From assembly GCA_015657535.1 (NCBI GenBank), contig JADHZB010000182.1, forward strand, positions 1 to 49,617: a stretch of DNA of 49,617 bases, in the 5' to 3' direction. Origin of the DNA: Nephromyces sp. MM_2019 (Eukaryota; Apicomplexa; Aconoidasida; Nephromycida). The translations under genes and the position numbers were made by a program. Below the pieces are notes generated by a model, which did not search any database, was not told the origin of the DNA, and saw only the letters and a list, made by a program, of their open reading frames with translations. Below are positions 10,667 to 23,700 of the stretch, piece after piece (position 1 is the stretch's first letter; each line of letters starts with the position of its first letter).

Positions 10667-13577
10667 TATATAAATATATGTGTACAGTGCATATGCAATA
10701 TATGCGCACGCAAAGAGAACATACACAAACTTACGCACACGTACGCAAAAAGCACATAAACATATTATCAGAACAAACCCAAATACACACAAACATACCT
10801 ACACACCTAATACATACACACGCGCGCAAAGCACATGCACAAACTTCAAACACACACACTAATACACAAACTCACGTACACACACACGCATATACATACA
10901 TAGACGCACACCCACACACAAATAGATACAAACGTAAAAACTAATTCCGAGCCTCTACCCACTTTGGATCTACATGTAAGACTTTGTGAAGGGCATCCAC
11001 AAACTCATCATCTTCAAGATATCCATCGGATGCTCCAAACTGAAAATATGGTTTGCATATTAAAAGCATACACGCACACAAAGTCACTATCAAAGAAAAA
11101 GAGAACTCATTCCAAAATACCTAGCAGCAAAGCATACAATCTCATTTTAGCTTACGGAGCATAAAGAAGAGTTAAAAAATGGGGGGAAAATATACCATAA
11201 CACACGAAGAGCTACACGATTGATAAATTTGCTTTTATCACACACACAGAAACCAGAAAACGGAAACCGCACACACAAAAATACCTCAACACACAAAAAA
11301 AACAAAAAGAAAGCATACACACCAATACACATATGCCTACATACACACGAACCAACCAAAAAACAACGCACACACTAATATACACTCACCAACGCACCCA
11401 TCAACACACGAAAACGGATAAACAGAAAAAAGACATATACATCTAAATCATGCACACAAACATGCTCGAAAAAAATTTCGCTGAGACTAGCAATAACCTC
11501 CAGCTGAACATTCTAAGTTTCAAGACATCGCGCACACACACAAACCCCAAAATTAGCTTGAACAAAAACAACTAGGCCATAGATATCCATTAAAAGCTGC
11601 ACATGCTAGGCATATAAGCAGCTAGTCATTTAGTGTACATATCTATCTCGTAAAAAATGCGCTTTTTAACACACAAAGTAGCGTGTCAGGATGGCGCAGG
11701 ATGTCTGCAAACACACTCTATTTGTCAATACCACACACATCAGCTACACCTGCCTCCAGCAAGTTCTTTCACTCACACTTTCTTACACATCAAACCAGAG
11801 ATGAAAACAATGCTTTGCATTCACAGATGTAAAAGAAAAACTTTGTAAGAAAGCAGCAAGCCATTGGTGTACGTACATATAGCTACCTCAAATCGCATGC
11901 TATATATATATATATGCGCATACTCATTCAATCTCTAAAAGTGCCTAATATCAATGCGCAAAAACAAACGTGCGGGTATTTTTATAAAACGCTGCATTTA
12001 AAACACGGGAGCTACACATGTATAAATGTGCACACATGTTTGTGTGTGTGTATGCGTGTGCGCTCTAAAACGCTGCATCCCTAGCAAGCCTCTATAATAT
12101 CAAGAGAGCTAGGGGTATAAACTGTAGAAAGCACACCTTTGCTATCTCGAGAAGAGCGTCTTGAAGATGTTTGTAACGCTGTATAATAGCCTTCCTCATG
12201 GCTTCATATGCCTGAAGAGATAATAAAACATGGAGAGGGTGTACGTACACTCCTCTCATTCTGAATCTGAAGTTATTAAAGCATCCTCACAGTATTCTTA
12301 AAAGAATAGCTTCATATCTATTTTAGGTGTAAATAAAAGAGTTTCAGTGTAAATACACTGAAGATGGATTGAAATAAAAGAAAATGAGCATCAAAGGTGA
12401 ATCTAGAAAACTAGCCGGAACACACACTCATCAAGTAAGCAAAAAATATGTGGAAGCACACGCACACTCATCGAGTAAGCAGACAGGCAACTCACTACGA
12501 TAATCCCAGTGGGTCCAAAGAGCTGAAAGAGTGGCAAGGCGGCATCGTAGACTACCCTCATGTGCCTGAAAAAGCATCACAAGAAGCTACAAATACACTT
12601 TTGAGCTTCAAGCCTGTAGGATAACTACACAGCGTGTGTAAATTTTGAAGAAAAAACCAAATTCCGTGAGAAAGTTTCGAAATATATCAATTCTTACAGC
12701 ATATGGAAAAGCTAAAGATAAAGGGCACATCAGTGTATATATAGCCATTAACTACTAGAGGCTCTGAAGTAAAAAAGAGCATTTAAAACACTACCTCTAA
12801 GATTTGCCTTGAGATATGCACATACCTAATGCAAGCACTCCAGAACACACATATACATGCTTCAACATATTCGTAAAAAAATAGTACCTAAAAGAACAGA
12901 CACACACATACGCAAACATATTTGTATACACACAAACATGCATCCATAAATAGCAAGACACCCACACGCGCAAATCCATAAATACACACAAAAACATGCA
13001 TCTACACACATATATCCACATCTACATCTACACATACACGCACATCCAAACACGCCTACACAGACCTACACATAAATCCACCCATACACACAAGCATCCA
13101 CATAACAAACATATATCCACAAACACACCCATACCTAGACGCACCGACACACACATCTACCGACACACCAACACACCCACACACACGCAAGCACATCTAG
13201 ACAGCACCTCTCATACATGACATCTATCAAGTATATAAATCTGCGAATCTCATTAGCCTTTAGCTCCAAATTTTGAAGGCTAGGAATGTCGTAGAGAAAG
13301 ATAGTATGGAAATTCTCGGAGATCGCCAAGAAATCTGCAGCCCCAACATTGCTCACACATAACTCATCAAATGAGAAGATTGCAATTTTATCAACTTTGT
13401 ATTTTATCTGCAAAACACACACATAAATGAAGGTATAAGCATTCTAATATGCAGGAATTATCCTAGTTTACCGATAATCTCACAGGCAAAGGACTAGGGA
13501 AAAAAAACGGAAGAAAAAAAACACAGAACAACACACGAAATTGAGAGCAAACACATATATACTATATATAGAGCAGG

Positions 13578-13617
<40 letters not shown>

Positions 13618-16600
13618 AAATTGAGAGCACAGCTATGTTCTAGACGTGAAACAGAAAAACACACACCATACACGCAAGTAACAAAGGCACACATATGCAC
13701 TAAAAGTGAAGCAGAAAAATACACTGTTAATACATACGCCTACATACATTTCAAATCACAACTCAATACGATCATAGTATTAAAAAAATACTAGAATTAA
13801 GTTCGTCATCACGTGTGCACACATCCCAAAGATACACACAGATTTTCGGCAGGGATTGGCTACGTAATCAGTTCGAATAAAAATTAGTAGCTTTATACGC
13901 GCCAAATTACAGCACCCACTGTATGTACTCGCCCTGCAGGCGTAGAGAATCTTCTTGCTGACTATGAACAAAATTATGATACACATAGTGACGAAGTTTC
14001 AAGAAACGCAGCACACACGTACATACATGCAGATACACAAATACGCGAGCACACACACACCCATGCACACGCACACAAGTCAACATACCAACACATAAAT
14101 ACACACCAAAACTTGCACAAACAAATATGCACACATAAACTCCTAAACACATATCAAAACACAAACACACGCCAACATAAATGCACGGAAAAAAGCTCCA
14201 TGCTTATAACTTCAATACTTACAGATGCGCACTGAATGAATTGTACTTACATTGATAGATCGCTGTGGTGATATCATTAGCTCTCCCTCTTCGGGAGCTG
14301 CACCGTTGCTCAGATACATCAGCTGCTTCCTGATATCTTCTATAGATCGTGACGGAGACTGATATAATCCCAAATTTGTAGAAACAATCTTGCGAAGCCT
14401 GAAAAACTCGAGTGTACCTACACTGATGCTCAATACTGTAGCACAAACTATCTAAATTTTCAAAGGAATAACAGGCAGAACAGCAAAGAAGAAAGAAGAG
14501 AATCGAAAATGCGAAAGTCTGGATAATAAAAAACCGCACACACCACACAAGAGAATAAAAATTGGAAAAATAATAAAACAAAAACACATTTCACACACAG
14601 AAATGTACAGACCAACGCGAGCACAGAGACATATGCGAGGAAATGCACACACACACACCACGCACACCACACACGCACACACATACACACACACATACAC
14701 ACACACACACACACACGCACACCTAAAGTCTACATTAGTCTCAATTGATTCGATATCGCAAGTATCCTTCAACAAGGCAATAAAGGGAAGGAATCGCTTC
14801 CTGTTGAGGCCATCTTTATACAAATCATCCGGTGGCCGATTAGAGGTAGTGACTACTGTTATACCCTCCTGTAATTACACACATGTATATTGTGATAGCG
14901 AAGCGGCTTGAAGATACGTACAACCCTAAAAACGTCAAATTTTGAAGGGGCTTATCTGTGAGATTTCAATGCCTCGAAAGGAAAGTAAAAAAAACCGCAT
15001 ATTTGAGCACAAAAGACACACAGGTAAACTGTGTAAGCACAAAAGGCAAGCACCCACACAAAACCTGTGTGATTTATGCACAAACTACACCCACATACAA
15101 AAAGCCCGCAAACATTACACCAACACTAGACAAGTGAAGCTTTGCAAAGCAAATGAGCATCAACTTTATTAACTTACCGAAAAAAGCCTTTCAAATAGTT
15201 TCTTCAGTATCATTGCATCCGTAATATGAACAACCTGAGCAATTAGCACACCATGTTAGACTATAGCCTATGATATGTTGGTATGTGCTTTTTGTGCGTT
15301 GGCATTTGTTAAATTGTCAAGGAGTTAACGTGTTGGTGTGCTATTGCGTGTCGCCGCGTGCTGGTGCCTGTGCATATGCCAGGGATTTAGTATGCTCTTG
15401 TGTGCAGCTGCGTCCTGCTGGATGCTGCTACATATTAGTGTGCTGCGACCCTGGTATACGCTGGTGTGTCGCTATCACTATTGGCTAGTTTATTGCCGTA
15501 TGCTAGCATTTGCAGGCAAGGTTTTTGCAGACAGACGCGTGCTACTGTGTGCAACTTGGGTTATGCAGCTGGTAGTATACAGGGAATTTAAGTGCCAAAC
15601 CTACTCTACACACAAATGAATGCAAGCAAGCGACCTGTATACAACTTTTAGAAACCAAAAATATCTACGGAAAACCTTAAAGATACACACACACACACAC
15701 ACACACACCAACAGTCAGACACACATCTAAAGCCCTAGTGAAACCTGAAACTCATCAAAACACAAGACATTAGCAGTCTCGTGAATCTCACTGGCTATCT
15801 GAGAGAGGGGATCAGCTTCTTCAGAATTCCCATACTTTGATTTCTCAGTTTTCATCTGATGAAGGCGCTAAAAAAGTCAAATAAAAAGCAAGAGGAGCAA
15901 TTTTTCTCTTGATATCTTCAAGATCCTCAGACACAATAAATTCATCAAAGCAGGAAGACCCATAAAGCACACACACACAAGCTTAAAGAGTTAGCATCTG
16001 CAGCACAGCATGCTTGAAACTCAATGATGCAGCACAAGCTCTTACACATATACAGCCTTATTGATTTTTTGATAATTAACTTAACATACACTGCTGATAC
16101 GCCAAAAAAAAAGGTAGAATAGAGCATATACATACGCATGCAAACATACTGGATAAGATGCACAGAAAAGGAATGAAGTTACGCACACACACCTAAAACT
16201 CTAATTAATACAAATATATAAGCAGACTTTTTGATGCGAGAAATATCTTCTAATTGACAAACTGAGAATCTACTAAATTAAATTCGGAGAGAACCAAACT
16301 TTCGAGTAACACACAATTCCCACATAAACATGCAAGATGATGCACGGGATGTAGATACCCACCCACGAAACATCTCCAACAAACTACACACACACTGTCT
16401 CTTCACACACCTCCATCTACGGCAAGGCTTAAACTTAACATAAACATGCACGTGGTGTACATCCACACAACAAATTTCTTACCTGATGAACTTTTAGCAT
16501 AAAGTGATGAAAGTGGACTCGCAGCTTCTTCTTTATTGGTAGGACATCATAGAAAGCATCCATGATCATCGTCTTCCCCTGTCCTACCCCTCCCCAAATG

Positions 16601-19600
16601 TATACTCCTTTAGCCCTGGGCCTTGAAGTAAGTGGCGCTTCTTTATGATCTGCAACTGCAGTAGCTACTAAGAAAACAATAGGAAAAAGTTTCAGATACA
16701 CAAACACACACATGATGAAAAGACAACGTATATTAGAACTCGCACGGGAAATGGGAGCAATAAGTTGAAGCATGCATACACACACACATACACACAGCAA
16801 TGCAAAGGCATTGGCAGACATAAACCCGTAAATAAACATATAAAATACACACATCAACGTATACATGCGCAGATAAACACGTATAAAAATACAAACATTG
16901 ACAATATTATAAACACATACACAAAATACATACATAGGCACAAATACACATACATACACAGAAAAGCACGCATATACACACACATACAGTAAGACTCACA
17001 GAGAAACAAGCAGAACAAAAAAGCGCTGCAACTTCAAGAACAAAAACACGCATAGTGAGGAAACAAAAATATGAGCCTCTAAATGCCAAAAGCCTATAAA
17101 CATAGCGTTTCATGCACCAAAAATATAAGCACACACAGAATGTATCGATAAAACTGCAGCTCTGCATCAAAAAAAGGGTGAATTACCAGAGGCAGCATGA
17201 GCATCTTTTGAAAAGCTCTTCCACAAGCGTGAGAAGAGTGTAATCTGTGAAGCTTCAGGTGCCTGAAGATGAGAGGAAGCACATGCAAATTTTGGGGCTT
17301 GTTGAGAAAGGTGCGTGTAATTCTGACTGCGGGAGGATTTAAAGGTGGCCATGAACGTGAATATTCGTATGTGCCAGTTAATATGTGTGTAAATTTCTCT
17401 GCGTACAAGTGTGTGGATATTTCTCTCTATGTGTGTGTGTGCGCGTGCGCACGTCTCTCCTCATGTTTATCTGCGCGGATGTAGCTCCCCATCTGTGCAT
17501 TAGCATGAATATTCCCCTAAATGCATGAATCTCTGCGTATGTGTGAATCTCTCTGTGTATGTACAGCCTTCTCTCTATGTAGGTAAATATTTCTCTGTAT
17601 GCGCATGTTTGCCTCTCGGTCTAGGTGTGTATATGACACAGCTTGCGCACATATGCATGTTGCTCTCTATGTATGTGTGCACGCTACTCTATCATTATGG
17701 GAGTCTCCCCCCATATATGTCCTTATTCCACTCACTCCCTCTCTCTCTGTATATACACCTTAATGCCATGCCGGAGTGTGATATAGCAGAGAAAAATGTG
17801 TATCTGGAAGAAAACATCCTCTTTCAGCTAAATAGCATCAAATCATACAGAAAATGAACGCACTAAAAGGAGCTGCATCGGCTCAAGCTACACTGAAGCT
17901 TAAAGAAGATTGTTCAGATGCTTCCTCCACTTAGCGCAGTTTATGTACACTTAATTGAAGGTCTAGAATCTTCGCGCTACACACATGCCTCACATCACAA
18001 CGTTTCTATCGACTAGGCGGAAGAAGTAAAACTCACTAGCCACGCAGCCTAGAAACAGAAAAGCTTAAAATCAAAGACTAAAAACCGCGTAAAAAAGAGA
18101 AGAAAAACGTCATTTTCTTCCAGAAAAATGTGAATATACAAGGAAAATTGTCTAAAGAGTAAACATACACGTAGCAATTTAAGTAGAGGAAACAACCACC
18201 GTATGTACACAAACCTCAGCGGGAGGACTGGCAGTTTTTCTATCTCTCCGAGCCTCTGTATTCTCTTGTAAAATTAGTTGGTCCAATAAAGTCTGTTTTG
18301 AAAAAAGTATTAGGTAAATGTAGAGAGGCTTTGTAGATCTTTGGTTTGATGTGGTATAAATTGGGTTTTTTTGTGTATGCTGGTGTGTGCAGGTGTGCGT
18401 CGGTCTGGATATTAGTGTGTGTGCTGGTGTGTTTTTTGGATGTGTGTGTATTGATGCACATGTTGGAGCATTTATTGATGTGTGTATTTACGTGTGCGCT
18501 GAGGTGCAAGTATTGGTGTGTGTATCGATATCCGAGCTTGCGTGTGAATTTTTGTGTACATGTGTGAGTTCTTATGTATTTTTTCGTTGTGCGTACGCTT
18601 GTGTGCGCTTTTGTTAGCTATTCAATGCGTGAGTGTCTGCTCATGTATGCTTTTGAATGTCTTTACGCCCCTGTGTGTAAGCACAAAACGTTCAAAAGGC
18701 TTGAGAAATGTAAAGAGCACCAGGAACCAAGATTGCAAAACGAATAAAAACTGAATCGAGCTAAGGCATACATTCAACATTTCTCAAATGTGCTCGCATA
18801 CACACTCTTGCTATATATAATAAAATTCATCTAAATCCAACAGCATAAACACATTAAAGCCAGAAACTTAAGCACTAAATGATGGTGCGCGTACAATTAC
18901 AAATCCACATCTTCCAACTTACACACCCACCCGCACACACACCCACACACACATCCACACACAGACACACCAACGCAGACACCCATCAGCTCAAGCGCTT
19001 TCAAAACTATACGCTCAGTTGTATCCGGAAAATCATACACTCAAAAATACTACATTGCTAAAAAAAAGCCTGAAAATTTCATGCAGCCTATTCAACAAAA
19101 ATTTTCCACATTATCTGCATCAATTCCTTACCACAGCCGTTATAACTTCGTGTGTATATACGCTGCCACATAATTTCAAAGAGTAATCGTTAATCCATGC
19201 AAAGTTTGATTGCCTTTACCCGCATAAATTAGAATCAATGAGATACACAACAGCGAGCAAGCAAAACACATCAGTTTCACCTGCATTTTATTGATAAGCC
19301 TGACTTGGGCATCACTAGGCAGAAGATGGCCGGCTTCTAGCAACTCATTAAAATGTTTGAGTAACACCTGATTCCCAGAATGCGACGTAAACCCTCTTTT
19401 AAAAGCATTGTAAAGTGTACGTACACTAAGTCGGCCATTAAATTCATCTGATGAGTCAAACGATAGAAAAAAAAGTGAGAAAACAAAAAATAATGTGTTT
19501 TATCGAGAGGATTAAGAAAAAAAGTTGAAAAATTAAAGCGAGAAAACGAAAAGTATCATGAATTTGAAAAAGGAAAACCACGATTTCAGCGTGACCTTCA

Positions 19601-20742
19601 CACATGGCATAAACAAAAATAAAGAGCTAATAAAGAGCAAGAAAGCAGAAAAATCATGCAGCACCACGGAAAAAATTGGGTATCAAAAGCACCGAAGATT
19701 TTACTTCAAAAATAGCTTGAAAGTGAATTGTATGTACACTGCAAGCTAGTAACAAAGCAGATATACGTTTTTAAGATACGCAATCATTCCTAAAAAGATT
19801 TATATATACAAAAATTTGACATATAAAACGTCGAGCTCACATATATTAAGCTCAAAACCCTAGGTGTATATATGAAAGCTGTGTGAAGCAGCGCCCAGCC
19901 AAAATCTTATCGAGCAAGTCACATAAAGAAATACCGAACTGAACAGCACCTTCCTTCATCTTAAATTTGTACACTGAATCGTGTGCGTCCACACGTGATA
20001 GAAGACTCTATCTCGAACGTGGAATGAAACCCATTCGTATCATCCATCAAACTTTCCTTTGTAGATATGCTATCCTATATTAATCATCTCTTACACTTAG
20101 TACTGTGCTAACTATACCATACGATCCATTCCATATCATTCTACACACAGGAGTCTAGGCTTTCCAAGAGTAAATGCGCCGTTCCTCACAGCTTAGTGAC
20201 ATCAACGTGACTGGTGAGCATCAAAGGACTTGGTGAGTTTACATCAGAAACAACACGAAGATAACATTTTTGATGGAAGCACAAAAAATTTCCACTCCTT
20301 TCTTGTTTTAATTTCTAAACAATGAAGTTATATTCCCCATCACTAGAGCAAACTTAGTGATACAGGTATCATAGGGCTGCGTGTAGTTTCACGCAAGCCT
20401 ACCAATTAGGGCTCCATCATAGCACGCACCAGATAAAATTACACCTCTTTCACCGGTCATTAGAGGGTATGCTTTAACGTTTGGCCGTATATGCATACTG
20501 CAGAAGCTGGTAGAGCGACAGGTTGTACCCTTTATAATATGGTTCAACAGCCTGCTTCTCGATTGCAAGTGAACGCCACCATGAAAGGGCAATGATCTCA
20601 CATTCTGCGAGCAACTCACAGTATGTAGGCCATAGTTTGTGAGTAAAATACCGCTAAGAGGAGCTGCTGTAATGCAGAGTTTCTGATTGTACGGAGAAAG
20701 ACCGTATCGGATGTGATTTAAATTTTTCTGGTAGTTCCCCAT
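8451..20742 (-). CDS. AFG1: AFG1/LACE1/ZapE-family mitochondrial AAA+ ATPase, 17 exons, 708 aa
   Basis: Predicted mitochondrial inner-membrane ATPase that assists turnover of respiratory-chain subunits (family knowledge). Exons: 20742-20403, 19447-19281, 18292-18215, 17262-17187, 16667-16483, 15867-15745, 15234-15178, 14868-14723, 14398-14251, 13407-13208, 12565-12499, 12211-12137, 11039-10963, 10140-10072, 9471-9325, 9024-8965, 8562-8451. They total 2,127 nt with no frame conflict. Family landmarks in order: FNELLEAGHLLPSDAQ, Walker A GGVGQGKT (about 246-253), Walker B LCFDEF (317-322), TSNRPPDDLYK (351 on), FSFDELC..GAADF..FHTIFLYDIP, RRFIYLID, and C-terminal RTISR..EM (668 on). Exons 12-15 carry about 120 residues absent from the compact family plan, including an EF-hand-like loop (DGYLEDDEF). 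Yeast and human relatives are near 480-510 aa. Exon 1 and the start of exon 2 rest only on phase agreement; the ATG at 20742 follows a possible acceptor, so the start could be further upstream. Confidence 0.93.
10624..10664. repeat. (CA)n microsatellite, about 20 units
   Basis: Uninterrupted CA dinucleotides within the AFG1 intron between 10963 and 10140. In sense this is a GU repeat. Confidence 0.97.
13581..13609. repeat. (AC)n microsatellite followed by (AT)n
   Basis: About 14 AC units run directly into ATATATATA, inside the AFG1 intron between 14251 and 13407. Confidence 0.95.
14640..14722. repeat. Imperfect (CA)n tract abutting a splice donor
   Basis: CACACAC runs with CCACGCACACCAC and TACACAC interruptions end exactly at the donor of the AFG1 exon 14868-14723. 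In sense the intron therefore starts GTGTGCGTGTGTG. Confidence 0.9.
15685..15709. repeat. (AC)n microsatellite
   Basis: About 12 AC units in the AFG1 intron between 15745 and 15234, near the donor. In sense it is GU-rich and faces an AC-rich block near the acceptor of the same intron. Confidence 0.95.
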
Positions 20743-23700
20743 ATTTCTGTGAAAGCAAAATAAAAAGCAGCACACTTACATGTTTTCACAAAAAAATACG
20801 CAAGGAATGGGTGTGCACACATATACCAGAGAGACAGGCATAGAAGCTTATATATGTGGATACACATACAAAATAAGGAAGAAAACCACGTGCTAGTTAC
20901 TTTGGTATATGGTCTACACTAATGAATACGCATTTTTTTATTGAAAATCATAAAAATGATACATTTTAACGAAAAAGCGCAGAAAATTTTTTTAAAAATT
21001 GTTGCATTTCCTGGAAGAAAATTATATATCCCACCCCTGCATACTTACCTCACACAGACACACTTTCCAAACTAAAAGCCAAAAAAAAAGGAGCTCGAGT
21101 CAGTCTACAGCAAACTCATCTCGTTTGGGCTTCAATTACCTTATATACATTGCAAGGGCACCACCGCACCACGTAGTGAGAAATAAGGAGCAGATCCGCC
21201 TAAAATGCAGTAGAAAATGAATGACTAAAAAAAAAAGCTTCGCTCCAACAGACTCACACTAGGGTTTACATGACCACACACACGCGAGTACACAACCGCT
21301 CCTATAAACTTGCGCTAGTACTTATCAGCAGATACCAACCGGTAACCACAAGGGACACACTAATTTATAGATAGCACTATTCACAAGCCAGACCCCAATC
21401 GTCCCCTGCTACTGCACCTACTCACATGCGCTCTCGTGCATTAGTAATAGCCAAAACAAAAACCTCAAAAGAGCACTCACGAATGCTATATAAACGATTC
21501 TAATACTCCCGCCATCCACATTACCATATAACTGCATAAAGAAGCTAGAAAACATAAAAAAAGGAATTCACATGTAAATAATGCGAACATCCGCGACAGT
21601 AACAATATTGAATACTAAGGGAAACAGTAAGGTCGACATATGAGCATTGAAAACTGTTTGAGAACAAACGAGTAAAGGTGACTGTGAAACGCAGTAACTC
21701 CGTAGAAGGCATCAACCAGCTCGTTATTCCATCTTCCACACACGTGTTCCTTTATATCAATCAGTACCATTTCACTGAAACCCTTCGTTCCACATCTTAT
21801 TCTTCCTCAATGAATCTCTGATTCTCGCTCAACCTCAATGTCGGCTTTACCATTTCTTTCATGCCATATAAGAAACCATTCTTTCTTTCCATCGCTTTCT
21901 TTTCCGCCCTTCATCTTACTAATTCTCCTTCCGTTTATGTAGGGGTAATGCACTTGGTGCTTACGAGCCTCATGATATCAGTAATATGATTTGTAATGAA
22001 TGGAAATACAAGGGAAAATCTTCAAAATACTATAAGTACTTGGAAAATATTGCCGGTTACCTGTTTCAATCACTTAAGCGCTTCAAGCGGCCGCCGTGGT
22101 AGGTGTACACACACTCGATTTCATGAGACTTCTTCCATGAAGAAAAAAATATCATCGAAATCTTATCTTCAATGAACATGGACTAGGTGTGTAAAACTAG
22201 TGGTAGTAGGTTTGTGAATGAAGGATAGAAGCCTTCTCGGAGCTGCCACTGATGGTAGCAGATAAGCTTGCCCGTGACTCGGCTAGATGTCTAGTGACAG
22301 GTCACCCAGAGGGCACCGTATGTTCCCGCGGGTACAGCCGTAACTACCGTCCTTTTGGCTACGTAGATGCGGCAGTTAACCTTTATGAACACCTGAAAAA
22401 AATACGCAAATGATGCAAAAGGTATGAAGATGCAGCTTATGCTCAAAGATGTATATTAGCACATAATGATCCCCGGTAAATTTCACTACAGGCCACTCAC
22501 CGCAAACTTGGATCATGCTACCTGACGTATTTGCATAGACTATCGGCGTTCTCCACTGCATGCGCAAGCAACTCACTGAATTAAAATTTGAGCTATGCTT
22601 TTATTTAGTAATTTTACATTGCTTACCAATTTTTATGACACGCATTAACTCTTTAAAACAAGAGTACTTTATATCTGCCCGCATTGAGTATGCACTGCAG
22701 GGTGCTGCTGCGTTAATCCCTTTTGCTCGCATGTGCTGATGCTGGCTAGGGATATCAATCGACTTTGGGTTTGGTACCACACAGCAAAAACCTGTTCCTG
22801 AGCAATCGACTGCTCTACTTTCCCTTGCGATTTTTTCTAAGACAGCACTCGTCCACAAGTGCATATTGTATCTCAAGGTATGTGAACATGCAAAAAGCAA
22901 GTATAGGATTCTGCAGGTATACATACCTGCGCACGCATCGGTGCGCATTATTTTATGTATACATTTCGCATGTATAGCAGGACTGCGTTATTTTCAATGA
23001 AACAATTACTATGCGCGAGATAGCTGCTAGGCATCACAATTCCGACAAAAAGTTGTTCGTCTACTGCAAAGGCTTGCTATATTTATATTATGGACTGCCC
23101 AGGGCATACATATTCTAGTGAAGTTAAAGGGCTTCCGCGCAGGATATATGCTCGGCTGTTTGGATACCGAGTTAATTGCAATAGCTCATGTGCATCTTGT
23201 TGTCTCATCAATTTTTATGGTTACTAAAGGTAAATCGATGGTTGCGCATTATGTAACTACTCCAGTAGCTTCAGTGGCAACAAAGCAGCGGCCGCGACTT
23301 TGATTACCCCTGGTACATAAATCCATCCGGTAACTGCAATAGTCCACTCATTGGAGTTATTTCAGAAAATTTAGTTTCTTAATACTCGCTGTAATCGGGC
23401 CGCCCCTGCCTTTGAGCATACCTAACCTCTAAATGAGTAGTTTTTTCTCGGATGATTTCGTCTTGCATTACAGTGCACCCACCATATGAAAGTTGCTCCA
23501 GCCGCTTTAATGGCCCCTGTACATTTATCTCGTAATTGAAAAGCTGCTACCATACTAGAAGCTGCCGCGGCAAGTGTTGTAGCCCGAGCATACAATATTC
23601 AGCGAATTAAATAACTTTGCAATATCGTCCAGCCCCAAAATGGAATATTTCATCCAGTGCATACTCTAAATTTTGCTTATAATTGCTTCAACTAAAATGT

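Noticed and set aside
19398..19439. Alternative AFG1 start, MLLKEGLRRILGI, in another frame
   Set aside because: The frame runs into a stop before the conserved FNELL segment and has no donor that would restore the family frame.
22087..23292. Two GCGGCCGC sites as possible vector junctions
   Set aside because: The DNA on either side is continuous in composition and shows no vector-like sequence; the sites are just chance GC-rich words.
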